Below are positions 53,959-62,667 of a DNA stretch of 64,000 bases, piece after piece. Both the position numbers and the translations under genes were made by a program. Every line of letters starts with the position of its first letter. Positions within the stretch are counted from its first letter, which is position 1. The notes below the pieces were generated by a model that had not been told where the DNA came from, did no database searches, and saw only the letters and a program-made list of their open reading frames with translations. This DNA is from an uncultured Bacteroidota bacterium (lineage in GTDB: Bacteria > Bacteroidota > Bacteroidia > Bacteroidales > P3): NCBI GenBank assembly GCA_902775135.1, contig CACYKY010000004.1, positions 80,745-144,744 of the forward strand, read 5' to 3'.

Positions 53959-55359
53959 CTACAACTCCACCTCTTCGCGGAAGGTGGGCACGCTGACATG
54001 TTTCCAGCCGCGCTCGCCAAGGGTGGCGGCAAAGTGCTGCTGGGTCTCTTCTTCGCCGTGGACGATGAAGAGTCCCTTGAGCTTTTTCTTGTCCTGACAA
54101 GAGATGTAGCGGATCATCTCCTCATAGTCGCCGTGGCCGGAGAGGGAGTCGATGCGGCGCAACTCGGCGCGGACCTTGTGGCGCTGGCCAAAGATGGAGA
54201 CCTCTTCGTCGCCGCGCATAATCTTGGCTCCAAGGGTCGAGGGCTCACAGTAGCCCACACACAGCACCGTCGTGGAGGGATTCTCTATGTGGTTGGCCAG
54301 GTGATGTTTCACACGTCCGGCCTCCATCATGCCGCTGGCCGAAATGATGACACAGGGCTTGTGGCGTACATTGAGCTGTTTGCTCTCCATGACGCTCTGG
54401 ATATAATGCAGACGGTCGAATCCGAAGGGGTCGGAATCGGTCTTGCAATACTCGGCAATGGCCTCATTGAAGCACTCGGTGTGCAGGCGCATGATGCTCG
54501 TGGCGCTGACGCTCAGGGGGCTGTCGACAAAGACGTCGATGTCCGGCAGCAAGCCTGCATGCTCCAGACGGTCAAGGGCATAGATGATCTCCTGTGCGCG
54601 TCCGATGGCGAAGCTGGGGATGATGAGCTTGCCTTTCTTCTTGGTGCATGTGTCGAGCACAGCCATCAGCAGTTCCTGCTCGGCATCCTTGATGCTCTCG
54701 TGGCGACGGTCGCCGTAGGTGCTTTCCATGATGAGGTAGTCCACCTGGGGGAACGGCTCGGGGTCCTTGAGTATCTGCTTGTCGTAGCGGCCGATATCGC
54801 CCGTGAAACCGAGACGTATCTTGCGGCGTCCTTCCTTGATTTCCAGGTAGACACAGGCGGACCCGAGGATATGCCCGGCATCGTAGAATTCCACCGTCAC
54901 TTCACCTTCGATATTGAATTTTTTGTGATACGGCACACTGATGAAGCAACTCATGCAGGCCTGTGCGTCCTGTTCGTCGTAGATAGGTTCCACCGGGTCG
55001 AGCCCCTGCGCCTTGCGTTTTTTGTTGAAGGTGGCGGTATCCTGGAGCTGTATGCGGCCGGCGTCGGCCAGCATGATGGCGCAAAGATCGCGCGTGGCAG
55101 GGGTGCAGAGTACGGTGCCTCGGAAGCCCAACTTATAGATGAAGGGGATGAGGCCGGAATGGTCGATATGAGCGTGGCTGAGGATAAGGTAGTCAATCTC
55201 GGCGGGATTGAAACCAAGGTCCCGGTTCATGGCGTCGGTCTCCAACCCCTTGCCCTGGTACATGCCACAGTCGAGCAGAATCTTCAGTCCACTTTTAGTC
55301 GTTATGAGGTGTTTGCTACCCGTCACTTCGCGGGTGGCACCCATAAATTGCAGTTTCAT
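53959..55359 (-). CDS. Metallo-beta-lactamase/beta-CASP RNA-processing hydrolase
   Basis: A 466-residue protein: MBL motif SHAHIDHSG (His62, His64, Asp66, His67), the DAGHILGSA and GFTGDIGR motifs, then the beta-CASP segment (IIPSFAIGRAQEIIYALDRL, VDSPLSV) and the final ISASGMMEAGRVKHHL and SLSGHGDYEEM. This is the layout of RNase J/CPSF-like and YsH1-type hydrolases that cut RNA. It sits upstream of the nuclease gene on the same strand. Confidence 0.92.
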   Translation of the reverse strand: MKLQFMGATREVTGSKHLITTKSGLKILLDCGMYQGKGLETDAMNRDLGFNPAEIDYLILSHAHIDHSGLIPFIYKLGFRGTVLCTPATRDLCAIMLADAGRIQLQDTATFNKKRKAQGLDPVEPIYDEQDAQACMSCFISVPYHKKFNIEGEVTVEFYDAGHILGSACVYLEIKEGRRKIRLGFTGDIGRYDKQILKDPEPFPQVDYLIMESTYGDRRHESIKDAEQELLMAVLDTCTKKKGKLIIPSFAIGRAQEIIYALDRLEHAGLLPDIDVFVDSPLSVSATSIMRLHTECFNEAIAEYCKTDSDPFGFDRLHYIQSVMESKQLNVRHKPCVIISASGMMEAGRVKHHLANHIENPSTTVLCVGYCEPSTLGAKIMRGDEEVSIFGQRHKVRAELRRIDSLSGHGDYEEMIRYISCQDKKKLKGLFIVHGEEETQQHFAATLGERGWKHVSVPTFREEVEL

Positions 55360-55387
55360 CGCGATTTAGTTTTTTTATTTCAAAGTG

Positions 55388-55395
55388 CAAATATA
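55388..55395 (-). promoter_or_regulatory. -7 element (TATATTTG) of the beta-CASP gene
   Basis: The minus-strand TATATTTG matches the Bacteroidetes -7 element about 29 nt upstream of the start. A TTG about 18-21 nt further upstream may be the -33 element. Confidence 0.5.
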
Positions 55396-55424
55396 CGAAC
55401 TTTTCTCCAATCACAACAAAAAAG

Positions 55425-56672
55425 TTATTCAACACTCACTTTCTTCGCCCCCGTTTCACCCACCCGGACCACATAAACTCCGGCCGCCGGAAGGGCAATA
55501 CGCACCTTGTCCCCAGCGGCAAAAGCTGTCTCCACCATGTGCCCTGCGGCATCGTAAACTTCTATTTCCATGCCACTTGCGCCGTCGACCACCAACAAAC
55601 GTCCTTCGGCATGTACCTGCCACCGCGATGACTCGACAGGGTGGTTGGCAAGTTGTTCAAAAAAAGCTGTCAGAACCATGTCGCCAGACACGCTGACACG
55701 ACGCGGATTCTCATGAGAGCCGTCGCTCCAACCTGCGAAACTGCCGTTCAATGGTAGGGCACAGATTTCAACTACCGTTCCCACAGGCACTTCTGTAGTG
55801 CCCACACCTGCACCCAATGCCTCGTCCGACGTACGTACCCTCAAGCTGGCCGTCTGCAGGGCCACGGTGTCGGTCAGCCGAGGGAAGAACATGGCCCACA
55901 GGGTGATATCTTCCATCACCGTCAACGGTCGTGGATTGCGCTCGTCGCCATCGTTCCAGCAGATGAAAGCATAGCCTGCCGACGGCAACGCCGTGATGCT
56001 CAACGATGTGCCAACAGCATAGGAGCCGCTGCCCTCCACGCTGCCACGCTGCGGGTCGTTGGCGGCCAGCGTGAGCGTGGCCTGCGGACTGCTGGTCACC
56101 ACGCTGCCGAATGCGTTCCATGGAGCGGAAGCGGAATAGGCTGCCTGACTGCCGGGGAGGACATGCAACGTCCTGGAGGCCAGCGAGAGGTTGTAGAAGG
56201 CATAGGGCGACGTGCGCGGCGGAGCCGGACAGTTGCACCAAACGTCGGACAGGGCGTTGCAGCCCTCGAAGACGCGCAACCCGATGGTGTCCACCGTGGC
56301 GGGGATCACCACCGACTGAAGGCCGCTACACCCGTTGAAAGCGCTGTTGCCCAGCCAGATGATGCCGCTGCCGACAGTCACGTTGGTCAACCCCGTGCAA
56401 CCGTAGAACGACAACTGCCCCACCTGGACAACGTCGTAGACCTCGCCGTTATGGTTCACTTGCGACGGAATATGCAGGTTTCCAACCGGACGCGTGAAGC
56501 CATCCCAGCCGTTGACAGCCAAGCCCGTATGGTTGGGGTATGTCACCTCGACACCACCGGCAATGATGTTGAAATAGAGCGTCTGGCCACTGCCGACGTT
56601 CAATGAGAAATCCTGCGCCCACGCCATCGCGGCCACAGCACAGAGCATGAAGAGTGTTGTCAATCGTTTCAT
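55425..56672 (-). CDS. T9SS cargo: BspA-type leucine-rich protein with InlB-like repeats and sorting tail
   Basis: A 415-residue exported protein with a signal peptide (cleaved near AWAQ). LRR_5 repeats lie at about residues 75-140 (VGQLSFYGCTGLTNVTVGSG, LGNSAFNGCSGLQSVVIPAT, GLRVFEGCNALSDVWCNCP). Then come divergent bacterial repeats (SPQATLTLAANDPQRGSVEG, AGYAFICWNDGDERNPRPLT, GSFAGWSDGSHENPRRV). A C-terminal tail of about 75 residues has IEVYDAAGHMV and ALPAAGVYVVRVGETGAKKV, a T9SS type-A sorting signal. It would be secreted and attached at the surface. Its N-terminal region resembles the LRR protein at 19633-20277. Confidence 0.85.
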   Translation of the reverse strand: MKRLTTLFMLCAVAAMAWAQDFSLNVGSGQTLYFNIIAGGVEVTYPNHTGLAVNGWDGFTRPVGNLHIPSQVNHNGEVYDVVQVGQLSFYGCTGLTNVTVGSGIIWLGNSAFNGCSGLQSVVIPATVDTIGLRVFEGCNALSDVWCNCPAPPRTSPYAFYNLSLASRTLHVLPGSQAAYSASAPWNAFGSVVTSSPQATLTLAANDPQRGSVEGSGSYAVGTSLSITALPSAGYAFICWNDGDERNPRPLTVMEDITLWAMFFPRLTDTVALQTASLRVRTSDEALGAGVGTTEVPVGTVVEICALPLNGSFAGWSDGSHENPRRVSVSGDMVLTAFFEQLANHPVESSRWQVHAEGRLLVVDGASGMEIEVYDAAGHMVETAFAAGDKVRIALPAAGVYVVRVGETGAKKVSVE

Positions 56673-56732
56673 ATTAATACCATAACGGACACTCCCCGAT
56701 TTTATTGTAAAGAAAAGCCCCTACCCTCCACC

Positions 56733-56884
56733 AATCACTTAAAACTTAAAACTCAAAACTCATCACTCATAACCAATCACTCCCTCTCACTCCTACCAAA
56801 GAGTCACTATTCACCACAAGATAAAGCATTTGTCCTCTCACTCCCTCTCACTCCCTTTCTCTCCCTTTCACTCCTACCAAAGAT
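56733..56884 (+). repeat. Compound 7-nt and 10-nt arrays upstream of yidC
   Basis: Heptamers at 56733-56781: aatcact, taaaact x2, caaaact, catcact, cataacc, aatcact. Ten-nt units at 56835-56874: ctctcactcc x2, ctttctctcc, ctttcactcc. The 15-mer cactcctaccaaaga occurs twice (56788-56802 and 56869-56883). The 10-nt part is the reverse complement of the ABC-linker array. No gene in 56673-57018. Confidence 0.92.
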
Positions 56885-56909
56885 TCCCCAATCACTCGAG
56901 CGAAAAAGA

Positions 56910-56941
56910 TTTGGCAGGATAGGAAATAATTCGTATCTTTG
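56910..56941 (+). promoter_or_regulatory. Bacteroidetes-type promoter of yidC
   Basis: TTTG at 56910-56913, 20 nt, then TATCTTTG at 56934-56941; the start codon is 77 nt downstream. The array lies immediately upstream. Confidence 0.8.
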
Positions 56942-57018
56942 CATTTTCTCCCGCACGGGAGGCTTAAATGTAATGTATTGTAATATAATAACAAAATAAG
57001 AAAAAGAACAGACAAAGT

Positions 57019-58989
57019 ATGGATAAAAAGTCGATTATTGGACTGGTTTTGATTTTCGGAATCTTTGTTGGCTACATGTGGTGGGTGTCGCCCTCGGCCG
57101 AGGAACGCGCCAAGCTGGAAGCCGAGCGCAAGCATGTGAATGACTCGCTGGCCGAGGTGAAACGCGTGGCCGACTCGACGGCTGCCGCGCTGGCGCAGCT
57201 CGACTCGCTGGCCGCCGCCGGCGACAGTACGGCCCTCGCCGCCACCGCCCCCAAGGTGCAGGACATGGGCATTTTCAACAACGCCACCCAGGGCGAGGCA
57301 CGCCTGCTGACCGTGGACAACGGCAAGATGACCCTGACCTTCAACACCCAGGGCGGCCGCGTGGACCGTGTGGTGCTGGCCGACTACAAAACCTTCGACC
57401 AGAAAGAACTGGTACTCATCACTCCCGGCGACGAGAACCTCGACCTGGCCTTCTCCACCATCGACAACCGCAATGTCAACACCCGCCTGCTCAACTTCCA
57501 GCCCTACGTCGACGGCCAACCGTGGAACGGCGACAACAACCTGTCGGTGGACGAAGGCGACTCCGTCGAGGTGAGCTTCCGCGCCATGATCGACAGCAGC
57601 GAGCGCTACCTGGAATACGCCTATACCATCTACGACGACAGCTATGAGGTGGACTTCAACATCAACTTCGTAGGCCTGTCCAACGTCATCCGTTCGAGCA
57701 ACTACCTCGACCTGCAGTGGCACAACCGCATGAACCGCCAAGAGATGGTCTCCGCCGGCAGCCGCGGTAAAGGCAGCCGCAACAGCGACCGCGAGCGCTA
57801 CTACAGCAGCATCTACTACAAGGCCCCCAAGGACGATGTCGACTACCTCACCATGGGCAGCGACAAGTCGGAGCAGGTGAAGACCAACCTCGACTGGATT
57901 GCCTTCAAGCAGCAGTACTTCTGCGCCATCATCACCGCCGAAGGCGAGCCCTTCGAGAATGCGGACATCGAGGTGCGCACCAACAGCAAGGACACTGCCG
58001 CCCAATACCTTACGGACATGCATGCCGTCATCGGCATACCCTACACCCCCGAAACACAGCAGGTGAAGATGGGCTTCTACTTCGGCCCCACCAAGTTCCG
58101 CGACCTCAAGGCCATGGACCGCGGGTTCGAGAAGATGCTGCCCCTCGGTTGGACCATCATCTCCAAGAGCATCAGCCGCTGGCTCATCATCCCGGCCTTC
58201 AACTTCCTGGAGAACTTCATCAAGAACTACGGACTCATCATCCTGGTGTTCACCCTGCTGATACGTCTCGTGCTGCTGCCGCTGGTCTACAAGAGCTATC
58301 GCGGCAGCGCCATCATGCGCATCCTCAAGCCCGAGATGGACGCCCTGAACCAGAAATTCCCCAAACAGGAACAGGCCATGCAGAAGCAGCAGGCCATGAT
58401 GGCGCTGCAGAAACGCGCAGGCTACAGCCCCATGGCGGGCTGCCTCCCCGTGCTCATCCAGATGCCTTTCCTGACGGCCATGTTCATGTTCTTCCCCATT
58501 GCCATCGAGCTGAGACAGAAACCCTTCCTGTGGTGCGACGACCTGTCGACCTACGACTCCATCCTCGACTTTGGATTCAACATCCCGCTCTATGGCGACC
58601 ACATCTCGCTCTTCTGCCTGCTGATGTTCGGCATGCAGTTCTTCTACACCTGGTACACCATGCGCAACCAGAACATGAGCGGCGGCATGCCCGGCATGAA
58701 ATTCGTGATGTACTTCATGCCCTTCATGATGCTCTTCATCTTCAACAGCCAGAGCGCCGGCTTGAACCTCTACTACCTCATCTCGCTCACCTTCACCATG
58801 GCCACCATGATGCTCATCCGCCGCTTCACCAGCGAGAAGAAGGTGCGCGCCCACATGGCCGCCTACGACCAAAAGCATGCTTCCGGCAACGGCAAGCCCA
58901 AGAAGAAGAGCTCCTTCGCCAAGCGCCTCGAAGAGATGCAGAAAATGGCCGAGCAGATGCAGAAACAGCAGAACAACAATAAACGATAA
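57019..58989 (+). CDS. yidC: Membrane protein insertase YidC
   Basis: YidC inserts and folds inner-membrane proteins, alone or with Sec. The 656-residue protein starts with a transmembrane helix (IIGLVLIFGIFVGYMWWV), then a large periplasmic beta domain (about 70-350). The five-helix core follows: NYGLIILVFTLLIRLVLLPL with the conserved Arg in the groove, GCLPVLIQMPFLTAMFMFFP, and FMPFMMLFIFNSQSAGLNLY. The C-terminus is basic and Gln-rich (KKKSSFAKRLEEMQKMAEQM). Typical for Bacteroidetes. Confidence 0.97.
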   Translation: MDKKSIIGLVLIFGIFVGYMWWVSPSAEERAKLEAERKHVNDSLAEVKRVADSTAAALAQLDSLAAAGDSTALAATAPKVQDMGIFNNATQGEARLLTVDNGKMTLTFNTQGGRVDRVVLADYKTFDQKELVLITPGDENLDLAFSTIDNRNVNTRLLNFQPYVDGQPWNGDNNLSVDEGDSVEVSFRAMIDSSERYLEYAYTIYDDSYEVDFNINFVGLSNVIRSSNYLDLQWHNRMNRQEMVSAGSRGKGSRNSDRERYYSSIYYKAPKDDVDYLTMGSDKSEQVKTNLDWIAFKQQYFCAIITAEGEPFENADIEVRTNSKDTAAQYLTDMHAVIGIPYTPETQQVKMGFYFGPTKFRDLKAMDRGFEKMLPLGWTIISKSISRWLIIPAFNFLENFIKNYGLIILVFTLLIRLVLLPLVYKSYRGSAIMRILKPEMDALNQKFPKQEQAMQKQQAMMALQKRAGYSPMAGCLPVLIQMPFLTAMFMFFPIAIELRQKPFLWCDDLSTYDSILDFGFNIPLYGDHISLFCLLMFGMQFFYTWYTMRNQNMSGGMPGMKFVMYFMPFMMLFIFNSQSAGLNLYYLISLTFTMATMMLIRRFTSEKKVRAHMAAYDQKHASGNGKPKKKSSFAKRLEEMQKMAEQMQKQQNNNKR

Positions 58990-58998
58990 TAAGATAGA

Positions 58999-59026
58999 GT
59001 TCTAAGTTTTGAGTTTTAAGTTTCAA
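58999..59026 (+). repeat. Left heptamer array of the four-helix-bundle unit
   Basis: gttctaa, gttttga, gttttaa, gtttcaa. It starts 10 nt after the yidC stop. It is an inverted copy of the array at 59421-59446. GGCTGACGCAG follows, an inverted variant of the CCGCGTCAGC element. Confidence 0.92.
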
Positions 59027-59043
59027 ATGGCTGACGCAGTCCA

Positions 59044-59424
59044 ATGAAAGACAAAGGGCCCATATATAACAAGAGCAAAGAATTTGCGCTCGAGATTATC
59101 AAACTGTGCCGAAATCTGCAGGGCGACAAAGAGTACATTATCTCCAATCAGATTTTTCGCTCTGCAACAAGCATAGGCGCAAACTACCGGGAGGCCATTG
59201 CTGCAGAAAGCGACAATGACTTTATTCATAAAATTGCCGTTGCCACGAAGGAAGCCCACGAAACTCAATACTGGCTTGAACTCCTATCCGATGGAGGATA
59301 TATTAATCAAGATTATTTCAACTCGTTAAACAACTTGTTAGATGAAATTATCCGGATGATGACAGCATCCGTTTTAACAATGAAAAAAAAACAATGTGGT
59401 GCGCAAGCCACTCAAAATTTATAA
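59044..59424 (+). CDS. Four-helix-bundle protein (S23/IVS family, Avd-like fold)
   Basis: A 126-residue all-helical protein. Matches to the four-helix-bundle/23S-intervening-sequence family: KSKEFALEIIKLCRNLQGDK, SNQIFRSATSIGANYREAIA, FIHKIAVATKEAHETQYWLE and a final helix with LLDEIIRMMTASV. Members occur inside rRNA intervening sequences and resemble the Avd protein of diversity-generating retroelements; their role is unknown and many are stand-alone. Here the gene is far more A/T-rich than yidC or nhaD, is flanked by inverted heptamer arrays, and its TAA stop lies within the right-hand array. Confidence 0.85.
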   Translation: MKDKGPIYNKSKEFALEIIKLCRNLQGDKEYIISNQIFRSATSIGANYREAIAAESDNDFIHKIAVATKEAHETQYWLELLSDGGYINQDYFNSLNNLLDEIIRMMTASVLTMKKKQCGAQATQNL

Positions 59425-59446
59425 CTTAAAACTTAAAACTTAACAT
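59421..59446 (+). repeat. Right heptamer array of the four-helix-bundle unit
   Basis: ataactt, aaaactt, aaaactt, aac. It begins over the stop codon of the four-helix gene and ends just before the nhaD ATG. Reverse complement units (aagtttt) match the left array. Confidence 0.92.
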
Positions 59447-59447
59447 T

Positions 59448-60803
59448 ATGGTTGTAACACTTGTTACCATATTTATTATCGGATACTTCTTCATCGCGAT
59501 GGAGCATCCGTTCAAAATCAACAAAACGGCTACGGCTCTGATGCTGGGCACTTTGCTCTGGACGATCTTCGTCTTCTGCCACAACATCTTCGACCCGGGC
59601 ATGAGCGTCGACCAATGGCACAACTTCATCAGCGGTCACCTCGTGGAGAACCTGGGCGAGACCGCCGAAATCGTGTTCTTCCTCCTTGGCGCAATGACCA
59701 TCGTGACCCTCATCGAGGACTATCAGGGCTTCCGCGTCATCACCGACAAGATCACCACCACCGACAAGAAGAAGCTCCTCTGGGTGCTCAGCATCCTCAC
59801 CTTCTTCCTCTCGGCCCTGCTGGACAACATGACCACCGCCATCGTCATGGTGGCCCTGCTGCGCAAGCTCATCGCCGACAAACGCGAACGCTGGCTCTAT
59901 GCAGGCATGGTCATCCTCGCCGCCAACGCCGGAGGCGCCTGGAGCCCCATCGGCGACGTGACGACCATCATGCTGTGGATCGGCGGACAGGTGACCACCG
60001 TGAACATCATTGTGAAAACCCTCATCGCCTCGCTGGTCTGCATGGTGGTGCCCGTGCTCATCATCGGTGCCACGCTGAAAGGCGAGATTGAGCGTCCGGC
60101 CGACAACACCAGTGGCGTGGAGATCCCCGCCCACCTGCGCAAGCTGGTCCTCATCATGGGCATCGCCGCCCTCATCTTCGTGCCGGTCTTCAAGACCATC
60201 ACCCACCTGCCCCCCTACCTGGGCATGCTCTTCGGCCTGGCCATCCTGTGGGTGACCACCGAGATCGTCAGCCGCAAGTACGAGAAGGAAGGCCACAAGC
60301 TGCCCACCGCCGTCTCCACCCTGGAACACATCGACACCCCCACCATCCTCTTCTTCCTCGGCATCCTGATGGCCGTCTCCTGCCTCAAGGTGAGCGGCAT
60401 CCTCGGCAGCCTCGCAGGTGCCCTCAACGGCGCCTTCGGCACCGAAGCCCCCGGATTCTTCTTCATCGACCTCATCATCGGCGTCCTCTCGTCGGTGGTG
60501 GACAACGTGCCTCTGGTGGCCGCCTCGATGGGTATGTACCCGCTGGGCGACGGCGCCATATTCGACGTGAACCATCCCTTCTGGGAGTTCCTGGCCTACT
60601 GCGCCGGTACGGGCGGAAGCCTGCTGATCATCGGCTCCGCCGCAGGTGTGGCCGTGATGGGCATGGAGAAAATCGACTTCATCTGGTACCTCAAGAAAAT
60701 CACGCTCCTCGCCCTGGCAGGTTATATTGCCGGTGCCATAGTGTTCATCCTGATGGATGTGACTTTGTTTGAGCAAGTGACATGGTTAAGAGACTTAGCA
60801 TAG
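59448..60803 (+). CDS. nhaD: Na+/H+ antiporter NhaD
   Basis: A 451-residue integral inner-membrane protein of the ion-transporter superfamily with about 11-13 helices. AETAEIVFFLLGAMTIVTL-type segment, LLDNMTTAIVMVALLRKLI and AANAGGAWSPIGDVTTIMLW match NhaD, as does the C-terminal half (VVDNVPLVAASMGMYP, YCAGTGGSLLIIGSAAGVAV). NhaD exports Na+ or Li+ in exchange for protons. No promoter is obvious; its leader is the heptamer array. The next gene overlaps its end by 22 nt. Confidence 0.93.
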   Translation: MVVTLVTIFIIGYFFIAMEHPFKINKTATALMLGTLLWTIFVFCHNIFDPGMSVDQWHNFISGHLVENLGETAEIVFFLLGAMTIVTLIEDYQGFRVITDKITTTDKKKLLWVLSILTFFLSALLDNMTTAIVMVALLRKLIADKRERWLYAGMVILAANAGGAWSPIGDVTTIMLWIGGQVTTVNIIVKTLIASLVCMVVPVLIIGATLKGEIERPADNTSGVEIPAHLRKLVLIMGIAALIFVPVFKTITHLPPYLGMLFGLAILWVTTEIVSRKYEKEGHKLPTAVSTLEHIDTPTILFFLGILMAVSCLKVSGILGSLAGALNGAFGTEAPGFFFIDLIIGVLSSVVDNVPLVAASMGMYPLGDGAIFDVNHPFWEFLAYCAGTGGSLLIIGSAAGVAVMGMEKIDFIWYLKKITLLALAGYIAGAIVFILMDVTLFEQVTWLRDLA

Positions 60804-62095
60804 CGTGGAGATTGTGGTGCCTGCGCCCCTGGTGGCGCAAGGTGCTGAATGTTGCAACACTCCTTTTGGCCCTGTCAGGCGCCGCCATCATCGGCGCCTG
60901 GGGGCTCTATCAGCTCGGCGTGACCAACAACGGCGGCGCGGTGGACAAGAACTACCGGTCGCTGCTCGAGGTGTCGGAAATCGAAGATCTGAAAGGCACC
61001 GAACTGACTCGCCAAGAGCTCGACGACGAATGGGCACTGCAGTACGGCCGGGTGGCGGCACTCGCCAGATTCTATCCCCTCAACGCACGGATGATTCTGG
61101 CAGCGGCACAGCGGAGCGACGACCCACGGATGGTGGACCGCATGCTGGCAGCCGCCCGTATCTACATCGACGACCCCAAGGGCATCGACCGCCTCGGTCA
61201 ACGCATCACCCAGATCATCAGCGAAGTTCCGCAGCAGCAGAACGGCAACGTGATACCCTGGATGCAGGGGGTGGAATGGCCGGCCCTCAAACAGGCCATC
61301 CTGCGCGACAGCGCCCTGATACGCGAAGCGGGACGCCTCTCAGGGGTAGAGCCGCGACTCATCGTGGGATGCCTCGTGGGCGAGCAAATCCGTCTCTTCA
61401 ACTCGAAACGCGAGATGTTCAAGAAATACCTCGGCCCCGTGAAGGTGCTCAGCGTGCAGAGCCAGTTCAGCTACGGCGTCAACGGCATCAAGGACTTCAC
61501 GGCAAAGGCCGTGGAGGAGCACCTCAAGGACCCCACGTCGGAGTACTACATGGGTCCTGCCTACGAGCACCTGCTCGACTTCACCACCGATGACCACGTA
61601 ACCGAGCGCTACAACCGCCTGGTGGACTACCGCAACCATCTCTATAGCTACCTCTACACAGGCTGCATACTCCACCAGACGATGCTGCAGTGGCGCCGCG
61701 CGGGCTACGACATCAGCGACCGGCCCGACGTGCTGTTCACCCTGTTCAACGTGGGCTTCTCGCAGTCCGTGCCCAAGGCCAACCCCGTAGCCGGCGGCAG
61801 CCACATCAAGGTGGGCGACGACACCTACACCTTCGGGGCACTGGGATTCGACTTCTACTACAGCGGCGAGATGGGCGACGTGTTCCCCTTCGAGAAGGAG
61901 CGCTTCGCCTCCCACCGGCAACCGCTGACGGCGGAGGACGTAGCCCGGATCCAAGCAAGTGTCAGCGACTGCAACCGCCCGGAACGCGGCCTGGAATACC
62001 GCCGCGACTCGGCGGCGGCCTCTCCGCAGGAGAAACCCGACCCCTTCGGCGTCAACCACGAAAAAACGGTGCCCATCGAGCATACCGCACAATAA
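60782..62095 (+). CDS. Membrane-anchored protein of unknown function, possibly transglycosylase-like
   Basis: A 437-residue protein with one N-terminal helix (VLNVATLLLALSGAAIIGAW) and an exported domain. Segment VEPRLIVGCLVGEQIRLFNS followed by VLSVQSQFSYGVNGIKDFTA and FGALGFDFYYSGEMGDVFPF recalls the lytic-transglycosylase layout (Glu after a helix, then a Q.N.G-like region). The resemblance is weak, and I do not assign an enzyme. A Pro/Ser/Glu-rich tail follows (SPQEKPDPFGVNHEKTVP). It overlaps nhaD by 22 nt and is thus translationally coupled. Confidence 0.5.
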   Translation: MVKRLSIAWRLWCLRPWWRKVLNVATLLLALSGAAIIGAWGLYQLGVTNNGGAVDKNYRSLLEVSEIEDLKGTELTRQELDDEWALQYGRVAALARFYPLNARMILAAAQRSDDPRMVDRMLAAARIYIDDPKGIDRLGQRITQIISEVPQQQNGNVIPWMQGVEWPALKQAILRDSALIREAGRLSGVEPRLIVGCLVGEQIRLFNSKREMFKKYLGPVKVLSVQSQFSYGVNGIKDFTAKAVEEHLKDPTSEYYMGPAYEHLLDFTTDDHVTERYNRLVDYRNHLYSYLYTGCILHQTMLQWRRAGYDISDRPDVLFTLFNVGFSQSVPKANPVAGGSHIKVGDDTYTFGALGFDFYYSGEMGDVFPFEKERFASHRQPLTAEDVARIQASVSDCNRPERGLEYRRDSAAASPQEKPDPFGVNHEKTVPIEHTAQ

Positions 62096-62184
62096 AAGAG
62101 CGCAAACGGCGTTATACCTTTTACTTACCGGGAAAAAATCGAAAAAAAAAATAATATTAACCTAAAACAAAAAAAACAACAATT

Positions 62185-62622
62185 ATGAAAAAAGTATTGA
62201 TGATGGCCTTTGTGGCCGCAACCATGCTGATGGCCACGGGCTGCAGCAAAGACGATCAGAAGGTGTTCTCCGGCGACTCCCTGAAAGGAACGACCTGGGT
62301 GGGAAAACTCAACGTTACCGAGACCCAGACTGAAGACGATATAGAGATGACTATGACCATCAACTCCACCGTCACCATCAAGTTCCTCACCGAAAGCACC
62401 GGCCAGCTAATCGCCACGGGCACCATGACCTCCACCGTGATGGGCCAGACCTTCACCGAGGAAATCGACAAAGATCCCGTCGACTTCACCTACACCTTCG
62501 ACGGCACCACCGTGCGCGCCATCAACGAAGACGACGATGTGGTCGAGATGCACCTCAACAGCGCAAAGACCGCCCTCGTGCTCAACGAAGATGGTCACAG
62601 CATCAGCCTCTACCTCCAGTAA
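62185..62622 (+). CDS. Small lipoprotein, lipocalin-like
   Basis: A 145-residue lipoprotein (lipobox ATGC, Cys20), acidic tether, then one beta-rich module starting SLKGTTWVGKLNV. FTYTFDGTTVRAINEDDDVV and the spacing of strands match the paralogues at 3862 and 4664. The leader is A-rich (aaacaaaaaaaacaacaatt). Function unknown; probably outer-membrane attached. Forms a pair with the next gene. Confidence 0.72.
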   Translation: MKKVLMMAFVAATMLMATGCSKDDQKVFSGDSLKGTTWVGKLNVTETQTEDDIEMTMTINSTVTIKFLTESTGQLIATGTMTSTVMGQTFTEEIDKDPVDFTYTFDGTTVRAINEDDDVVEMHLNSAKTALVLNEDGHSISLYLQ

Positions 62623-62667
62623 ACCCTTGAGAAAAAAAATTATTAACCCCTCAAAAACAAAAATATC

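Noticed and set aside
56848..58878. Long minus-strand open frame opposite yidC
   Set aside because: Antisense shadow of yidC; composition is low-complexity (His, Glu, Val, Ala) and no start signal or domain is seen.
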